Of a stretch of 14,222 bases of DNA, positions 13,914 through 14,222 are shown piece by piece. The notes under the pieces were generated by a model that did not search any database, was not told where the DNA came from, and worked only from the letters and a program-made list of their open reading frames with translations. This DNA is from FEN-680 sp036781505 (GTDB lineage: Bacteria; Actinomycetota; Geothermincolia; Fen-727; Anoxymicrobiaceae). The stretch is from assembly GCA_036781505.1 (NCBI GenBank), contig DAIQAV010000042.1:1-14222 (forward strand), given 5' to 3'. A program made the position numbers and the translations under genes. The first letter of the stretch is position 1. Each line of letters starts with the position of its first letter.

Positions 13914-14222
13914 CTAGAGCTTGCCCGATAGAAACCTGATCATCGCCGTGAGGACCTCGTTGGCGGGCGTGTCGATCCTATTCGCCGCCCCCATCCTCAC
14001 CACGGCTCCGTTGAGCGCTTCTATCTCGGTCCTGCGTCCCTGCTCGATGTCCTCCTGCATGCTGGAGCGGTGGTCGCGCGTGGGCGGGAGCAGGTCGCAC
14101 TCGAAGCGCCGCAGGTATTCGCCCGGTCCGGAAGAGACCAGGTCGACGCCCTCGGCTGCGGCGACATCGTAGAACTCGCCCACCAACAGCTCGATGATCC
14201 CGACCCCGCCGTATCCGCCCGC
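13914..14222 (-). CDS. Ketopantoate reductase-like protein, C-terminal part (cut by window edge)
   Basis: The frame is open from the window edge to the TAG at 13916-13914, giving the last 102 residues. The block TRDHRSSMQEDIEQGRRTEIEALNGAVVRMG followed by DTPANEVLTAMIRFL matches the C-terminal domain of the PanE/ApbA ketopantoate reductase family (SSMLQDIExGRxTEIDALNGAVVRxG...PTPxNExL). This domain carries substrate-binding Ser/Asn/Glu residues; the N-terminal NADPH-binding half is outside the window. The family reduces 2-dehydropantoate to pantoate for coenzyme A synthesis, but many members are 2-hydroxyacid-type paralogues, so panE is not assigned. The apparent TTG at 14186 is internal, because similarity continues upstream of it. 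It converges on the secreted peptidase gene. Confidence 0.75.
   Translation of the reverse strand, partial: AGGYGGVGIIELLVGEFYDVAAAEGVDLVSSGPGEYLRRFECDLLPPTRDHRSSMQEDIEQGRRTEIEALNGAVVRMGAANRIDTPANEVLTAMIRFLSGKL

Noticed and set aside
13921..14172. Plus-strand 83-codon frame at the right edge
   Set aside because: It overlaps the ketopantoate-reductase-like C-terminal domain on the other strand, which has family motifs.

Overview
The window is GC-rich and gene-dense, with no gene-free stretch longer than about 230 bases. It comes from a bacterium that I cannot place firmly. The last large protein carries tandem repeats built on a WYLAEGCT...GGFETWVLVQNP core. From memory, such repeats are common in secreted proteins of deep-branching, mostly uncultured Actinomycetota (Geothermincolia/OPB41-like lineages). 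High GC, frequent GTG/TTG starts and the flavoprotein-rich content fit that, but the assignment is inference only.

Layout. Two gene sets diverge from a short AT-rich promoter region (about 7199-7379). On the minus strand, reading 7198 down to 1, are: an SCP-2-like lipid carrier; a FAD-binding oxidoreductase with a degenerate FAD loop; an iron-sulfur protein of the GlcF/HdrD (CCG domain) type; a canonical FAD-linked oxidase of the GlcD/VAO type; a 59-residue predicted membrane peptide; two paralogous FAD-dependent oxidoreductases; and the first eight codons of what looks like one more Rossmann-fold flavoprotein. On the plus strand, 7380 to 13680, are: a third paralogue of the same oxidoreductase family, a CrtI-like (phytoene-desaturase-like) flavoprotein, a SAM-dependent methyltransferase, and a 955-residue secreted protein with a C39-like cysteine peptidase domain and four approximately 103-residue repeats. 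The right edge holds the C-terminal part of a convergent ketopantoate-reductase-like gene. Between the convergent genes lies a long imperfect inverted repeat.

How the genes may work together. GlcD-like, degenerate FAD-binding and GlcF-like proteins side by side recall glycolate oxidase GlcDEF: a flavin dehydrogenase passing electrons through Fe-S clusters to the membrane. The SCP-2-like protein and the CrtI-like enzyme point to a hydrophobic (lipid or isoprenoid) substrate, and the three paralogous flavoproteins could act on successive intermediates. I know of no characterised pathway with this exact gene set. The idea of a multi-flavoprotein lipid redox system is inference from gene content and arrangement. 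The secreted peptidase and the ketopantoate-reductase-like gene are probably not part of it.

Two annotation points matter most. The second paralogue (1150-2235) has its whole FAD-binding glycine loop upstream of its first ATG/GTG/TTG codon and probably starts at a non-standard ATA behind a good ribosome binding site. All three paralogues replace the usual GD motif of the second FAD-contact region with AGTLAG.
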